From Terebella lapidaria (lineage: Eukaryota; Annelida; Polychaeta; Terebellida; Terebellidae), in assembly GCA_949152475.1 (NCBI GenBank), contig OX424570.1, positions 14,876,694-14,940,693 on the forward strand: DNA of 64,000 bases, written 5' to 3'. The translations under genes were made by a program, and so were the position numbers. Below are positions 47,974-57,085 of the stretch, piece after piece. The notes under the pieces were generated by a model. That model saw only the letters and a program-made list of their open reading frames with translations, was not told the origin of the DNA and searched no databases. Each line of letters opens with the position of its first letter. The stretch's first letter is position 1.

Positions 47974-50532
47974 ATGTCCGGCGAAAACGACGAAACTGCC
48001 CCAGGGAAGACAGGAGGTGAAGAGGAAGACTCTTCGCGGACGGCCTCACTTGCGGACGAGGAAGACAGCGGTTCGCGGAAGCCGACCTTTGCGGAAGAGG
48101 GAGACGACCGTTCGCGGAAGACGTTCGCGGAAGACGACCGTTCGCGGAAGACGTTCGCGGACGACAACCGTTCGCGGAAGACGACCTTGGCGGAAGAGGC
48201 CGACGACCGTTCGCGGAAGACAACGTTCGCGGAAGACGACCGTTCGCGGAAGAGCAGCTTCACAGCCAGGGGTAGACGGGACGTTTCGACGAGTGAGGAG
48301 CAACCAGGGAGGTCGAGACCTTCCATGGGCCAGTCGACTAGTCAACAGAGACCCCGGAGCCAGACACCCGACAACCGTTTTCTTTTCAGACACGACTCTG
48401 GGTGGCAGCACGATCGAGACAGGGAGAGGTCAACCTACCTTGAGAGCGTTAGGAGGGGCCCCGAGTTCCGACGAGTGCTGGGACCGGAGTACGTCAATCT
48501 GGACGGGGAGGACGGCGAAATCTGGGCGAGGAGGGATCGGCTACAGCTACCGGAGCAGAGTCCAAGTGTGGCACCTCCAGAGAATGCAGCATTGAGACGG
48601 CTTTGGGACCAGTCCCAGCAGCAGTCTGGTGCAACAGAGCAGCAGTCTGGTGCAACAGGGCAGCGGTCGGGTGTGACGAGTCGACAAACGGGAGTGACTG
48701 GAGGACGGGTTACTTGGGCTCCGACCCAAGAGAGCAGCTCGAGAGGGAGAGGACTTTTCGCGGAAGAGAACATTCGCGGACGAGAGGCATTCTTCGGCGA
48801 CAGGGACGCTTGCAGCCGGGGATCCTTCGTGGATGAACGGGCTCGTGGGCGAGGGGGAGTCTTTGGTGACGAGGACGCTTGTGACCGGGGAGGGCCCTTC
48901 GCGGACGACCACGTTCGCGGACGAGGACGACTCGCGGAAGAGAGTGTTCGCGGAAGAGAGGAGTCTTCACCCAGACGGCGGCTCGACGAAAGGAGTGATC
49001 CAGGCGACCAATCTTCCTTTCCAGTTTTTCAGAATAGACGGGGAAGACCATTCGCGGATGAGCCGGTTCGCGGAAGACTCGCGGAAGATGGCGTTCGCGG
49101 ACGTGCATCTTTTGTGGAGGGACGTCTCCGAGACATCTTGGCGGACGAGCCCGTTCGCGGAAGACTCGCGGAAGACGGCGTTCGCGGAAGAGGCCTGTTC
49201 GCGGAAGAACTTCTTCGGGAGCTGTTGGCGGAAGAGTCCGTTCGCGGAAGGTTCGCGGAAGACAGTGTTCGCGGAGGGTTCGCGGAAGACAGCGTTCGCG
49301 GAAGAGGGAGGTCTTCACCCAGTCGACAACCGAGACAGCCAGCCTCCTGGAGAAATCCAGCTTCTATTTCAGTCACCCAGGGAGGCCGGAGACAGCACCC
49401 TTTCTCATCATCGGGCGATGAGGGGCCTTCATCTGATGGAGGGACCGACAGCAGCCATGGTTACCCAGGACGGGGGAGGAGACCACCGAGGCGGGGACCG
49501 CCGCTGCACCGACGAAGCCCTAGGCCGAGACGGAGGCAGGAGGACTCGTCGTCCGAGGACAGCACAGTCTGGAATCAGAACGGCAGAAGGAACCGGAAGA
49601 TGCTGACCCCTGACAAGTTCGATGGGACTTCCATAGAGTGGCCGGTGTACCGGGCCCACTTTGACGTCATCGCAGAGGTCAACGGATGGAGCAAGCGGGA
49701 ACAGGGCGTCTACTTAGCCGGGAGCTTGACAGGAGAGGCGCGACGAATGCTGACCAGCCTGAGTCCTGCAGACCGGAGGGACATCGACGTTCTGACCGAC
49801 AAGCTGACCCTACGATTCGACCCTGACTGTCAGGAGGAGTCCTACAAGGCGACCTTGGGACAAAGAACCCGCAGGAAGGCAGAGACACCCCAGCAGTACG
49901 GCTATGAGTTGCAGCGACTGGCCGGCCGTGGTTATCCGGATCTGAACTCCGCAGCTCAGGAGGCTATCGCCTTAGACCACTTCTGGAAGGGCCATCCAGA
50001 TGGGGACATGAAGGTGATGGCGCTCATGAGGAAGATGAAGACCATGGAGGAGGCCATAGCGTTCGTGACCCAGTACGAATGTGTCAAACCCAAGCCTGGG
50101 AAGCCGGTAATGTCCATAGAGTCGGAGGACTCCGAGCCAGCTCTAGGACGGGTCCTACAGCTGTTGAAGAACCAGCAGGGAGGCGAGATTACCACCAGTG
50201 GGCAGCAGAGCAACCAGCCGAACGTAGCGGGTCTACCCAGACTTCCCTACTTCAAGGGGCTCTTTGAGAGCCAAGACAGGAAGCTGGATCGACTAATCGA
50301 GCTGTGTGAGCAGGTGCTATCCATCAAGCCGAGGGCCGCCACTGCTGAGAACAAGGGACCAAGCGCTAGGCCGGGACCAGATGACTGTTGGTACTGTGGG
50401 AAGCCGGGTCATCGGAAGTACCAGTGTCCAGATCGGCCGCCACCTCGGACCAAGGAGGAGCGCTTGAGTCGACTAATCGAGGAGATTGGTGAGCGGAACA
50501 GTTTGACAGACGAGGAGTCGGAAAACCAGTAG
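47974..50532 (+). CDS. gag: Gag polyprotein with motif-derived low-complexity N-terminus
   Basis: It encodes 852 residues. Residues 1 to about 530 are low-complexity, rich in Arg, Glu, Asp and Ser. Much of this is built from about 26 copies of TTCGCGGA read as FAE/FAD, VRG or SRK depending on frame. A gag core follows at about 542-700 (TPDKFDGTSIEWPVYRAHFD, LTDKLTLRFDPD, ETPQQYGYELQRLAGRGYPD). Near residue 806 is one CCHC knuckle, CWYCGKPGHRKYQC. It packages RNA in cytoplasmic particles, by family knowledge. It ends in TAG at 50530-50532, and the pol frame (-1) is open from 50493, giving a 40-nt overlap. The first ATG downstream of the primer site was taken as the start. Confidence 0.9.
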   Translation: MSGENDETAPGKTGGEEEDSSRTASLADEEDSGSRKPTFAEEGDDRSRKTFAEDDRSRKTFADDNRSRKTTLAEEADDRSRKTTFAEDDRSRKSSFTARGRRDVSTSEEQPGRSRPSMGQSTSQQRPRSQTPDNRFLFRHDSGWQHDRDRERSTYLESVRRGPEFRRVLGPEYVNLDGEDGEIWARRDRLQLPEQSPSVAPPENAALRRLWDQSQQQSGATEQQSGATGQRSGVTSRQTGVTGGRVTWAPTQESSSRGRGLFAEENIRGREAFFGDRDACSRGSFVDERARGRGGVFGDEDACDRGGPFADDHVRGRGRLAEESVRGREESSPRRRLDERSDPGDQSSFPVFQNRRGRPFADEPVRGRLAEDGVRGRASFVEGRLRDILADEPVRGRLAEDGVRGRGLFAEELLRELLAEESVRGRFAEDSVRGGFAEDSVRGRGRSSPSRQPRQPASWRNPASISVTQGGRRQHPFSSSGDEGPSSDGGTDSSHGYPGRGRRPPRRGPPLHRRSPRPRRRQEDSSSEDSTVWNQNGRRNRKMLTPDKFDGTSIEWPVYRAHFDVIAEVNGWSKREQGVYLAGSLTGEARRMLTSLSPADRRDIDVLTDKLTLRFDPDCQEESYKATLGQRTRRKAETPQQYGYELQRLAGRGYPDLNSAAQEAIALDHFWKGHPDGDMKVMALMRKMKTMEEAIAFVTQYECVKPKPGKPVMSIESEDSEPALGRVLQLLKNQQGGEITTSGQQSNQPNVAGLPRLPYFKGLFESQDRKLDRLIELCEQVLSIKPRAATAENKGPSARPGPDDCWYCGKPGHRKYQCPDRPPPRTKEERLSRLIEEIGERNSLTDEESENQ

Positions 50533-50555
50533 GGCTCATACCAGCCCCCAACCGT

Positions 50556-53500
50556 ATGGGCCATTGGCAGGTGTGTGCACGGCTTCACAGGCGAGAAGCT
50601 CGACGAAGACGTGAAGAACACATTGCCAGGGGGGAATTTTTAGTTTCACAGATTTTTAATAGGTTTTTCCGGTGTGCATCCGAAGTAACTGGATGGGCGC
50701 AGGAGGAGCTCGAGGATCGAATTCTCGACTATTTGGAGGGCAAGCCTGTCAACACAGACGGGAGTGCCAATGTACAGCAAACCGATGGAGCCGTGGAGCG
50801 TCTAATGCCCCGCGGAGACGTCAAGGAAATGCAGACCGATGGAGCCGTGGAGCGTCTAATGACCCGCGGAGACGTCGACGAAATGCAGACCGATGGAGCC
50901 GTGGAGCGTCTGGGGACCCACGGAGACATCAACGAGGTTTCTGCTAGCAGCAAGGAGAACCAACAGGTTACAACCTTGAGGCTGGAGGCTGCGAAACAGC
51001 AGGGACCCCCCTATGCAACTGAACCACAAGCGGCCGTGAAAGAGGAGACGGAGGGCCGGTGGAGCGGAATGACCAAGGGGCCAGCGCAGCAGCTATTGCT
51101 GGTGGACGACTCATTACTTATCCGGAGCGGCGGTTCCGAGGGGAGTGATTCCCTTAAGACTGACAGAGAGGACCAGGGTGGTGCATCACTGTGGGTGGAC
51201 GACTCAGTACTTATCCAGGGCGGCGTCCCTGAGGAGAGTGGCAGCTCTCTTAAGATTGACAGAAATGGCCAGGTGGTGTCGCTGTCAGCCGGTGCCCGAG
51301 GCACATTGGCGTGGTATGCGGCGTGCCACGTTATGGGGAAGGCGACTCGTATGTTGGTGGACACGGGTGCCTCTTCCACCGTTCTGGACGAGTGTCTCTT
51401 CGACCAAATGGATGACGGACATAAAGCAATGATAAGGCAGACGAGAATAAGGTTACGGGCAGCAACCGGAGACTACTTACAGGTTCAAGGAGAGATGACA
51501 GTTCAACTTCTACTGGGCACACGACTCGTGTCGGCAGATGTACTGGTAGCCAAACTAGGGATCCCGGGAGTGTTGGGGCTTGATGTACTTCAACAGATTG
51601 GGGGACAGCTGGATCTGCGTAAGGGCGAGTGGCAGGTGGGCGACACTACCGTAGTGATGAGCGCGGGCCACGAGGACGCCGTCTACACACTGGTGACGGA
51701 GGAGACGGTCGTCTTGCCACCCTTTTCAGAGATGATGGTGGACCTCAAGCTGACAGGAAGTGAGGGAGGAGTTCCGAAGGCCGGCCTCGTGCAGTCCGCA
51801 AGAGAGCCGTTGGAGGACGACCCCCTCGTAGTGGGACGAGCCCTGGTACGACCCCGAGGACGCCTGGTACCGGTGGTACTTCTGAACGCCGGCGCTGGAG
51901 CTTGCACTGTGCTGATGGGGACCATCCTAGCCGAGCTTCACGGAATAGAGGCCGTGATCGACCTGGGATTTCGTCCCGATGGAGGGAAAACAACCCAGAA
52001 TGAACCTAAAAGGGAACAGTGGTACCGGGAGGAGAGCGGGAGGGAGCATGAGCCCCTTACACCAAACTCCACCAAGTGGCGGAACCGGACGCCTGAGCAG
52101 CCCGAAACCAGAGTGCACGCCATGCACGCAGAATCGTCGACGAAGACACCAGAGTGCCCGGAGCATTTAGAACCGCTCCTGGAGGGAATGCATCCGAACT
52201 TGACGGAAAAGGAGGTGGAGGTCGTCAGCGATCTCCTTCGACGCCACCAGCAGGTCTTTATGGGACCAGATGGGAGGTTGGGCCGGACGTCCCTGGCGAA
52301 ACACGTCATCGACACGGGAGATCACCCCCCGATCAAGCAGCCTCTGAGGAGAGCCCCGTACTACCAACAAGAGCTGATCGAGGACGAGGTCGACAAGATG
52401 TTGAAAGCTGACGTTGTGGAGCCAAGTGACAGTCCATGGTCGTCTCCCATCGTGCTAGTGAAAAAGAAGGATGGTGCACTGAGATTTTGCGTCGACTACC
52501 GCCGTCTAAATGATGTCACCCGGAAGGATGCGTACCCCCTGCCTCGAGTCGACGAGAGTTTTGATACCTTGTCAGGAGGACGATATTTTTCGACGCTAGA
52601 CTTGGCTAGTGGTTACTGGCAGGTCGAGATGGACGACAGGGACAAGGAGAAGACGGCGTTCACTACCCGTAGTGGACTCTATCAATTTAAAGTGATGCCG
52701 TTTGGATTGGCGACGGCCCCGGCTACTTTTGAACGTCTAATGGAGCTGGCACTGAGGGGACTCCAATGGAAGCGTTGTCTAATTTATTTGGACGATGTCG
52801 TCTGTCTTGGAAAGACTTTCCAAGAAGCCGTGGACAACCTCGAGGACGTGTTCCGGAGACTGCAGGCTGCCGGGCTGAAGCTGAAACCCGCCAAGTGTGA
52901 GCTGTTTCGACAACAGGTCAACTTCCTGGGCCATGTCGTGTCCGACCGAGGCATCCAGTGCGACCCTGCCAAGGTCGAAGCTGTAACAAAAATGGTTCCT
53001 CCGACCACCTTGACAGAACTAAGGAGCTTCCTTGGGTTCGTGGGGTACTACCGCAGATTCATCCCTGACTTTGCCACCCGAGCGGGACCCCTCAACCACC
53101 TGTTAAAGAAGGAAGTCAACTACCATTGGAGCGAGGCTCATCAGCAGGCGTTCGAGGCGCTGCGTCAACCCCTGACCGAGCACCCCCTGCTGGTGTACCC
53201 TGACATGGACCAAGAATTTATTTTAGATACTGATGCTAGCGGCTACGGAGTGGGAGGCGTCTTATCCCAAGTGCAGGACGGACGAGAGCGGGTGATCGCC
53301 TATGCTTCCAGAACCCTGAGGGACACCCAGCGGAATTACTGCACCACCAAGCGGGAGCTCCTGGCCGTCGTCAGTATGATACACCATTTCAGACATTTCT
53401 TGTGGGGGAGAGCGTTCTTACTACGAACCGACCACGCCTCTCTCAAGTGGCTACTGAACTTTCGGGATGCGGAAGGAATGATCGCTAGATGGGCAGCTCG

Positions 53501-55628
53501 CATCGCCAGCTACGCCTTCAGGTGTGAGGTCCGACCGGGAGTACAACACGGGAATGCAGACGGGATGTCCAGATGCCGACAGTGCCGGAGACCGGATTGT
53601 CCCGCCCCTCGCCACACCACAAGACCCGAAGGAGAAGAGGAGGCCTGTCCGACTCAGGAGGAGTGTCCCCTACCCCTGGAGGACCTCTCTGACGAGGATC
53701 TGCTTCCACCGATCAGCGGAGAAGGATGGAGCCCCGGAGGACCTCAAGTTAACATCTTGCGGGAGGTCCCTGTGGAGCCCTGGACGGAGGACTACTATTG
53801 CGGAGATGGAGTCGGGATATTCCAGATCTGGGAGGTGCGCTGCCAGGAGGACCCGAGGACGACTACCCAGCCGACCGAGGAATGCCTGCCTGACCGGAGC
53901 CCCCCACAGACGGAGGAAGGAGCCAGGAGCGTCTGCAGAACCCTGCATCAGCTCCGCCCCTCTGCCTGGGTTTGGTTTCTCCTGATGATGCTCCTCGCAC
54001 TGCATGGTTTGGGACCGGAGGTTGTGGCCGGAGCAGCGATCGGCGCGACGGCCGACGTGTGGATGCGCTGCCGAGAGGAGCCCTTCCTGGACCCATGCCC
54101 CAACCCTGTGCTCCGAGATCCAGACAAACAAATGCTAGCTGTCACGCGGGCTATGGCTACGGGAGGACGCCGGAATCCGATGGAGGGAGCCCCGGAGGCC
54201 CAGGTCCTGAATGGTTATTCCCAGGAGGACCTAGTGACCCTTCAACGAGCCGACCCTGAAGTTGGAGGCATCCTCGGGTGGAAGAATATTTTCACTGAGA
54301 GACCTGCATGGCCCGAAGTCAGAACAAAAAGTCAGCAAATGAAGACTCTGTGGCAACAGTGGGACCAGCTGGAGCTACGTGATGGGCTTCTGTACCGGCG
54401 GTACCAAGCGGCTTGCCAGAACGCACCAATCCATCAACTGGTCGTTCCACAGGTCCTGAGACGCGCCGTCATGAAGGAGGTCCACACCGGCAAGCTGATG
54501 AGCCACCAGGGAATCACCAAAACAGTCCACCGACTAAAAGCGAGAATGTACTGGCCGGGTATGACGAAGGACGTGGAGCGTTGGTGCCGGGAGTGCCTGA
54601 AGTGTAGTGGGAGAAAGCCGCGACCGGGGCCCAAGTACCACCCCATGGGAAATCTACCGGTAGGCGATCGGCTAGAAAGGGTGGCCATGGACATTTTGGA
54701 GCCTGGAACGATCACCAATTCTGGGAACCGGTATATACTGGTCGTGGGTGATTATTTCACCAAGTGGACTGAGGCCTACGCTCTACCCAACCATGAGGCT
54801 CAGACGGTGGCGGACGTCTTTGTGACTGAGTTCGTGTGCCGCCTGGGAATGCCAGCCAAGATACACACCGACCAGGGACGAGAGTTCGAGAGTAAGCTTT
54901 TCCTTGAGATGATCAAGATCCTAGGAGGGGAGAAGACTCGGACGACCCCTTATCACGCCAAATCAGACGGGATGGTCGAGCGATTCAACCGGACCCTGCT
55001 GAACCTTCTGGCCGTGGTCGTGGACGAGAACCATGACGACTGGGACGACCATCTGCCCTACGTGATGGCGACTTATAGAACATCAGTACACGAAAGCACC
55101 GGGTGTACACCATTTCGAATGATGATGGGACGGGAGGCAACCACCCCATTGGACCTGAGGTACCGGACGAAACCGGACGATTTGGGAGGACCAGTCCCCG
55201 AGTGTGCGTCCGAATACGTCGAATGGGTGAAGGAAGCCACCATACAAGCTCACGAGACTGCCCGAGAGTGCCTGAAGACGGCTACGGTGCGACAAAAGCG
55301 CCATCATGACATAAAATCAGCCGCTCGACATTTTCCGGTGGGCACCTGGGTGATGTATTGGTACCCTCCAAAGGCTAGACCAAAACTAGGACTAGGGTGG
55401 ACGGGACCTTATCTCGTTGTGAAGTCTCATCTCGGATGGATGGTGTCCATACAAGATCGACCCGGTGGCAAGATTAAAGATGTCCACATTGACAATATAA
55501 AAAGGTGCTGGTTCACCCCTGAAACCGACGCCTGGATACCCAATCCGGACGATGTGACCCCAGTCCGGACCCCCAGTGATGACGAGGGACGAGTGGAAAA
55601 CAGCGGGAATGCAGTCCAAACGATGTAA
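50556..55628 (+). CDS. pol: Pol polyprotein: protease, RT, RNase H, integrase
   Basis: It encodes 1690 residues in the -1 frame relative to gag. The protease has LVDTGASSTV (about residue 267). RT has CVDYRRLNDVTRKDAYPLPR and IYLDDVV (about 741). RNase H has LDTDASGYGVGG (about 889). Integrase has the zinc module HTGKLMSHQ...CRECLKCSG (1311-1347), then catalytic D in AMDILEP, D in HTDQGREFE and E in VERFNR, and a GPY-type end (GWTGPYLVV, about 1614). A 180-residue spacer between RNase H and integrase is Pro/Glu-rich and holds a strongly hydrophobic segment (WVWFLLMMLLALHGLG, about 1136-1151). The N-terminal ~200 residues include a triplicated TDGAVERL repeat. Translation is by -1 frameshift in the 40-nt overlap or by reinitiation. 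No canonical slippery heptamer stands out; GGAAAAC at 50520-50526 is a weak candidate. Confidence 0.93.
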   Translation: MGHWQVCARLHRREARRRREEHIARGEFLVSQIFNRFFRCASEVTGWAQEELEDRILDYLEGKPVNTDGSANVQQTDGAVERLMPRGDVKEMQTDGAVERLMTRGDVDEMQTDGAVERLGTHGDINEVSASSKENQQVTTLRLEAAKQQGPPYATEPQAAVKEETEGRWSGMTKGPAQQLLLVDDSLLIRSGGSEGSDSLKTDREDQGGASLWVDDSVLIQGGVPEESGSSLKIDRNGQVVSLSAGARGTLAWYAACHVMGKATRMLVDTGASSTVLDECLFDQMDDGHKAMIRQTRIRLRAATGDYLQVQGEMTVQLLLGTRLVSADVLVAKLGIPGVLGLDVLQQIGGQLDLRKGEWQVGDTTVVMSAGHEDAVYTLVTEETVVLPPFSEMMVDLKLTGSEGGVPKAGLVQSAREPLEDDPLVVGRALVRPRGRLVPVVLLNAGAGACTVLMGTILAELHGIEAVIDLGFRPDGGKTTQNEPKREQWYREESGREHEPLTPNSTKWRNRTPEQPETRVHAMHAESSTKTPECPEHLEPLLEGMHPNLTEKEVEVVSDLLRRHQQVFMGPDGRLGRTSLAKHVIDTGDHPPIKQPLRRAPYYQQELIEDEVDKMLKADVVEPSDSPWSSPIVLVKKKDGALRFCVDYRRLNDVTRKDAYPLPRVDESFDTLSGGRYFSTLDLASGYWQVEMDDRDKEKTAFTTRSGLYQFKVMPFGLATAPATFERLMELALRGLQWKRCLIYLDDVVCLGKTFQEAVDNLEDVFRRLQAAGLKLKPAKCELFRQQVNFLGHVVSDRGIQCDPAKVEAVTKMVPPTTLTELRSFLGFVGYYRRFIPDFATRAGPLNHLLKKEVNYHWSEAHQQAFEALRQPLTEHPLLVYPDMDQEFILDTDASGYGVGGVLSQVQDGRERVIAYASRTLRDTQRNYCTTKRELLAVVSMIHHFRHFLWGRAFLLRTDHASLKWLLNFRDAEGMIARWAARIASYAFRCEVRPGVQHGNADGMSRCRQCRRPDCPAPRHTTRPEGEEEACPTQEECPLPLEDLSDEDLLPPISGEGWSPGGPQVNILREVPVEPWTEDYYCGDGVGIFQIWEVRCQEDPRTTTQPTEECLPDRSPPQTEEGARSVCRTLHQLRPSAWVWFLLMMLLALHGLGPEVVAGAAIGATADVWMRCREEPFLDPCPNPVLRDPDKQMLAVTRAMATGGRRNPMEGAPEAQVLNGYSQEDLVTLQRADPEVGGILGWKNIFTERPAWPEVRTKSQQMKTLWQQWDQLELRDGLLYRRYQAACQNAPIHQLVVPQVLRRAVMKEVHTGKLMSHQGITKTVHRLKARMYWPGMTKDVERWCRECLKCSGRKPRPGPKYHPMGNLPVGDRLERVAMDILEPGTITNSGNRYILVVGDYFTKWTEAYALPNHEAQTVADVFVTEFVCRLGMPAKIHTDQGREFESKLFLEMIKILGGEKTRTTPYHAKSDGMVERFNRTLLNLLAVVVDENHDDWDDHLPYVMATYRTSVHESTGCTPFRMMMGREATTPLDLRYRTKPDDLGGPVPECASEYVEWVKEATIQAHETARECLKTATVRQKRHHDIKSAARHFPVGTWVMYWYPPKARPKLGLGWTGPYLVVKSHLGWMVSIQDRPGGKIKDVHIDNIKRCWFTPETDAWIPNPDDVTPVRTPSDDEGRVENSGNAVQTM

Positions 55629-55643
55629 ACGATGACGGGAGCG

Positions 55644-55755
55644 TTCGCGGAAGAACCGTTCGCGGAAGCAGCGTTCGCGGAAGCAGCGTTCGCGGAAGTA
55701 CCGTTCGCGGAAGCACGTTCGCGGAAGCAGCGTTCGCGGAAGAACCGTTCGCGGA
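55644..55755 (+). promoter_or_regulatory. Internal TTCGCGGA array (8 copies) upstream of ORF3
   Basis: Eight exact copies, all as GTTCGCGGAAG, begin 16 bp after the pol stop codon. The DNA between the copies resembles that in U3 (AACC, CAGC, TACC). No other U3 sequence is shared, so this is not a simple LTR duplication. Confidence 0.85.
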
Positions 55756-55825
55756 AGCAAGCGAAAAACGTTATTTCGTTCCACGACAATGCTTTTTCCC
55801 CCAGATCCCTGGTCCGCGCCTTTTC

Positions 55826-55833
55826 TATATAAG
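55826..55833 (+). promoter_or_regulatory. Internal promoter TATA box for ORF3
   Basis: CTATATAAG lies about 35 bp upstream of the ORF3 ATG (55868) and 70 bp after the motif array. Array, short gap and TATATAAG repeat the order seen in U3. Transcription would start close to the ATG. Confidence 0.65.
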
Positions 55834-55867
55834 CAGGCCGGCCTACGATTCCGTCATCACTTCAACC

Positions 55868-56965
55868 ATGAACACACCAACTCTGCAGATCATTGAGATA
55901 CCCGCATTTGCAGACGAAGATTTCGGGGACGTTCCAGATTTCGACTTGGCTGACTTTCTGCCCCTTGAAGTCGACAAGATGAGCGACCCACCTACCAAGA
56001 TAGACAAGCCTGACCGGAAGCGGGAGCGCTCGAGGAGCCGGGAGCGTCGTGAGGAGCCCCGAGGAGGTCGACGGTCCCCTGCCCGGAAGTTGTCCACCGA
56101 GAGAGGGCGACGCTGGTGCAGCCCCTGCCGGATCCACGTGACGGCATCCAACTTTAGCCGACACGTGGCGACCAAACACACGCAGAAGGAGGGGCGGCAC
56201 CTCTGCAAGATGTGCAGCCAGCGATTCGCCCGCCGAGCTGACAGAGACCGGCATGAGACGTCGCATGCCAGCGGCAACACCCTCAAGCCAGGACGGAGGA
56301 GGACGACGACCGACACGCCCGTGTCCGACCCCCGAGATGGTCCGACTACTGTGTCTGCCCCTGAGCTGAAGACTGTCAGCTTTGCGGCCAGCGGGACGAC
56401 CAGCTCCACGCCGTCAAGCCCCCGGGAGGACGCCCCCAGGTCAGAGGACGCCCCAGACCCCGAGGACGACCCCCCGAATAGCGAAGAGGAACCGGAGTCT
56501 CAGCAGGAGCGGAGAGAGGCGGAATCCCCGGAGGCCCCCACCCCCGAGGACGACGGACCCCCCGTTCCCAGAGACTCGGCCCCTACCTACAAGCCCCTAG
56601 ACCTGAGTTGGTACCTCAAGCCCGTTCCGGAGGAGGAGGACCAACTGCGACCGTATGTGGAGGGCCTGGGCAGAGCGGTCACTGCCGGAGAGAAGGCCCT
56701 GGAGGACCTGGCGTCCACGATAGCCATGGGACGACGCCACCTCACCCAAGCGGAGGCTCGGCTCCAAGCCAAGGAGGAGCAGAGACAGCTCGAGGCCGAG
56801 GTGCTGCAGCTGCGAGGGGAGGCCTCTCAACGAGAGAAGAGCCACCGGAAGGAGCTGCGAGCCCACGTCCGAGAGACCAAGCTGCTCCGGGAACAGCTCC
56901 GAGCATATACAGACACTCGAGACAGGCTGGCGGAGACGTCCGAAAGCGAGGTGGATCGCCAGTGA
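55868..56965 (+). CDS. ORF3: C2H2 zinc-finger, coiled-coil protein with acidic N-terminus
   Basis: It encodes 365 residues. Residues 13-36 (FADEDFGDVPDFDLADFLPL) are acidic and hydrophobic, like a classical activation domain. A basic Arg/Ser stretch (RKRERSRSRERR, about 50-61) may be a nuclear signal. Two C2H2 fingers follow: C84, C87, H99, H104, and the canonical C113, C116, H129, H133. An acidic Pro/Ser-rich linker leads to a long helix with heptad-like character (about 275-350, LEAEVLQLRGEASQREKSHR). It lacks a signal peptide and membrane helix, so it is not an envelope protein despite its place after pol. The layout suggests a dimeric DNA-binding regulator. I infer, without direct evidence, that it acts on the TTCGCGGA arrays. 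I recall no described gypsy ORF like it. Confidence 0.85.
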   Translation: MNTPTLQIIEIPAFADEDFGDVPDFDLADFLPLEVDKMSDPPTKIDKPDRKRERSRSRERREEPRGGRRSPARKLSTERGRRWCSPCRIHVTASNFSRHVATKHTQKEGRHLCKMCSQRFARRADRDRHETSHASGNTLKPGRRRTTTDTPVSDPRDGPTTVSAPELKTVSFAASGTTSSTPSSPREDAPRSEDAPDPEDDPPNSEEEPESQQERREAESPEAPTPEDDGPPVPRDSAPTYKPLDLSWYLKPVPEEEDQLRPYVEGLGRAVTAGEKALEDLASTIAMGRRHLTQAEARLQAKEEQRQLEAEVLQLRGEASQREKSHRKELRAHVRETKLLREQLRAYTDTRDRLAETSESEVDRQ

Positions 56966-57007
56966 AGTGGAGGGAGAGAGCCCTGTAAACATCAGACAGG
57001 CAGGAAA

Positions 57008-57085
57008 AGACGAAGAAGGAGGAAGAAGAGAAAAGAAGAGAGAGAAAGGATCAACGGGGACGTTGATCTCCAGAAAGGGTGGAGT
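57008..57085 (+). promoter_or_regulatory. Polypurine tract region before the 3' LTR
   Basis: A long purine run (GAAGAAGGAGGAAGAAGAG and following, to about 57051) and a short one, CAGAAAGGGTGGAG, directly before the LTR TG. The second is the likely plus-strand primer. Confidence 0.6.

Noticed and set aside
55868..56965. ORF3 as an envelope gene
   Set aside because: The position after pol suggests env, but there is no signal peptide, transmembrane helix or glycosylation-rich ectodomain. The fingers and coiled coil point to a nuclear protein.
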